A DNA stretch of 6,903 nt from JANOAR01 sp031411235 (GTDB lineage Bacteria > Verrucomicrobiota > Verrucomicrobiia > Verrucomicrobiales > Verrucomicrobiaceae), in the NCBI GenBank assembly GCA_031411235.1, contig JANOAR010000292.1:1-6903 (forward strand). Reading direction: 5' to 3'. The notes below the pieces were generated by a model that saw only the letters and a program-made list of their open reading frames with translations, was not told the DNA's origin and searched no databases. Position numbers and translations under genes: made by a program. Of the stretch, positions 6,442 through 6,903 are shown piece after piece. Within the stretch, counting starts at the first letter, position 1. The number at the start of each line of letters is the position of its first letter.

Positions 6442-6903
6442 CAGCGATGTTCGCAGGGCACGCCGCCATGCAGGAGCACGCGCCAACCAGCGGCATTGAG
6501 GCGGCGGCAGACGAAGCCATCCCAGCCAAGTCTTGTGCCGTCGGGCAGGATGAAGCTGCCTAGGATGGGGCACTGCTCCAGGGCAGAGCGGCTCCAGAGG
6601 GTGAAACCGCCGCCGACCATGCCGACGTGTTTCACATCGCTGCCCAGCCAGGAGAAAAGCGGCATGGTATGCCAGCGTTCGGGGTTCAGTGAGGCGACGG
6701 CGACGTCAGGATTTTCGCGGGTTCGATAACCACCGGAGACGGCAGCCACACCTTGCTTGGGCAGCATCGCATCGGAGAGGGCGCGGATGGCGTTGGGCTG
6801 CTGAGGGAAGACATCGTCCTCCCAGGTCAATAGCAGCGGCTCGGGGCTAGCGGCGATGGCTTGAGCATAGAGCCGCCCGACGAGGTTGTGGATTTCATGG
6901 TAG
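6435..6903 (-). CDS. Glycosyltransferase-like protein, GT-A type (5' end outside window)
   Basis: The last 155 residues are visible; the frame stays open to the right edge, so the start is missing. The fragment has the shape of the catalytic half of a GT-A fold glycosyltransferase, which moves a sugar from a nucleotide donor to an acceptor. WEDDV (visible residues 27-31) would be the metal- and nucleotide-binding acidic motif. A GGGFTLWSRSAL segment (97-108) follows, then GWDGFV (126-131) as the likely catalytic-base region, and a CEH near the end (150-152). No membrane segment is seen. The exact family, donor and acceptor cannot be told. The gene faces hrpA, with 14 bases between the stops, and shares a hairpin with it. 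A TTG at 6830 could be mistaken for a start, but conserved-looking sequence continues upstream of it (LVGRLYAQAIA), so this is a partial gene. Confidence 0.7.
   Translation of the reverse strand, partial: YHEIHNLVGRLYAQAIAASPEPLLLTWEDDVFPQQPNAIRALSDAMLPKQGVAAVSGGYRTRENPDVAVASLNPERWHTMPLFSWLGSDVKHVGMVGGGFTLWSRSALEQCPILGSFILPDGTRLGWDGFVCRRLNAAGWRVLLHGGVPCEHRCA

Overview
The window reads as an ordinary chromosomal stretch from a moderately GC-rich Gram-negative bacterium. My best guess is a member of the Verrucomicrobiota, or possibly the neighbouring Planctomycetota. This is an inference from four things: a signal-peptide protein of the neutral-ceramidase superfamily, a family common in those phyla; a PHP-type histidinol-phosphatase-like protein; no recognisable Shine-Dalgarno sequence in front of any of the three complete genes; and several short palindromic and heptamer repeats. 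No rRNA, tRNA, CRISPR array, transposase or phage gene is visible, and no known defence or secretion system.

Layout. Bases 2-55 are probably the last codons of a plus-strand gene that starts outside the window. Bases 77-1438, minus strand, encode an exported neutral/alkaline-ceramidase-like hydrolase, convergent with that gene tail. A 170-base divergent gap follows. Bases 1609-2427, plus strand, encode a PHP-family phosphatase of the HisJ type. A 102-base gap carrying a small hairpin repeat leads to bases 2530-6420, plus strand, which encode a full-length DEAH-box RNA helicase of the HrpA family (1296 residues). Its stop faces, at 14 bases, the stop of a minus-strand glycosyltransferase-like gene (6435 to beyond the right edge). 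An inverted repeat covers both stop codons.

The genes do not form an obvious pathway: a cell-envelope or extracellular hydrolase, a small-molecule phosphatase, a ribosome/RNA helicase and a glycosyltransferase. The alternating orientation also argues against one operon.

The most interesting signal lies inside hrpA. The gene is intact, but it carries three stretches that look like additions to the family core. One contains a tandem heptamer repeat (4204-4238). Another (about 5740-5895) is built of Ser/Pro/Gln-rich sequence whose DNA holds three inverted repeats and looks like translated intergenic repeat DNA. This resembles, in principle, the in-frame palindromic elements known from Rickettsia coding regions. 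A second point is that the ceramidase-like protein keeps its presumed zinc ligands but has Asn where characterised ceramidases have the catalytic Ser.
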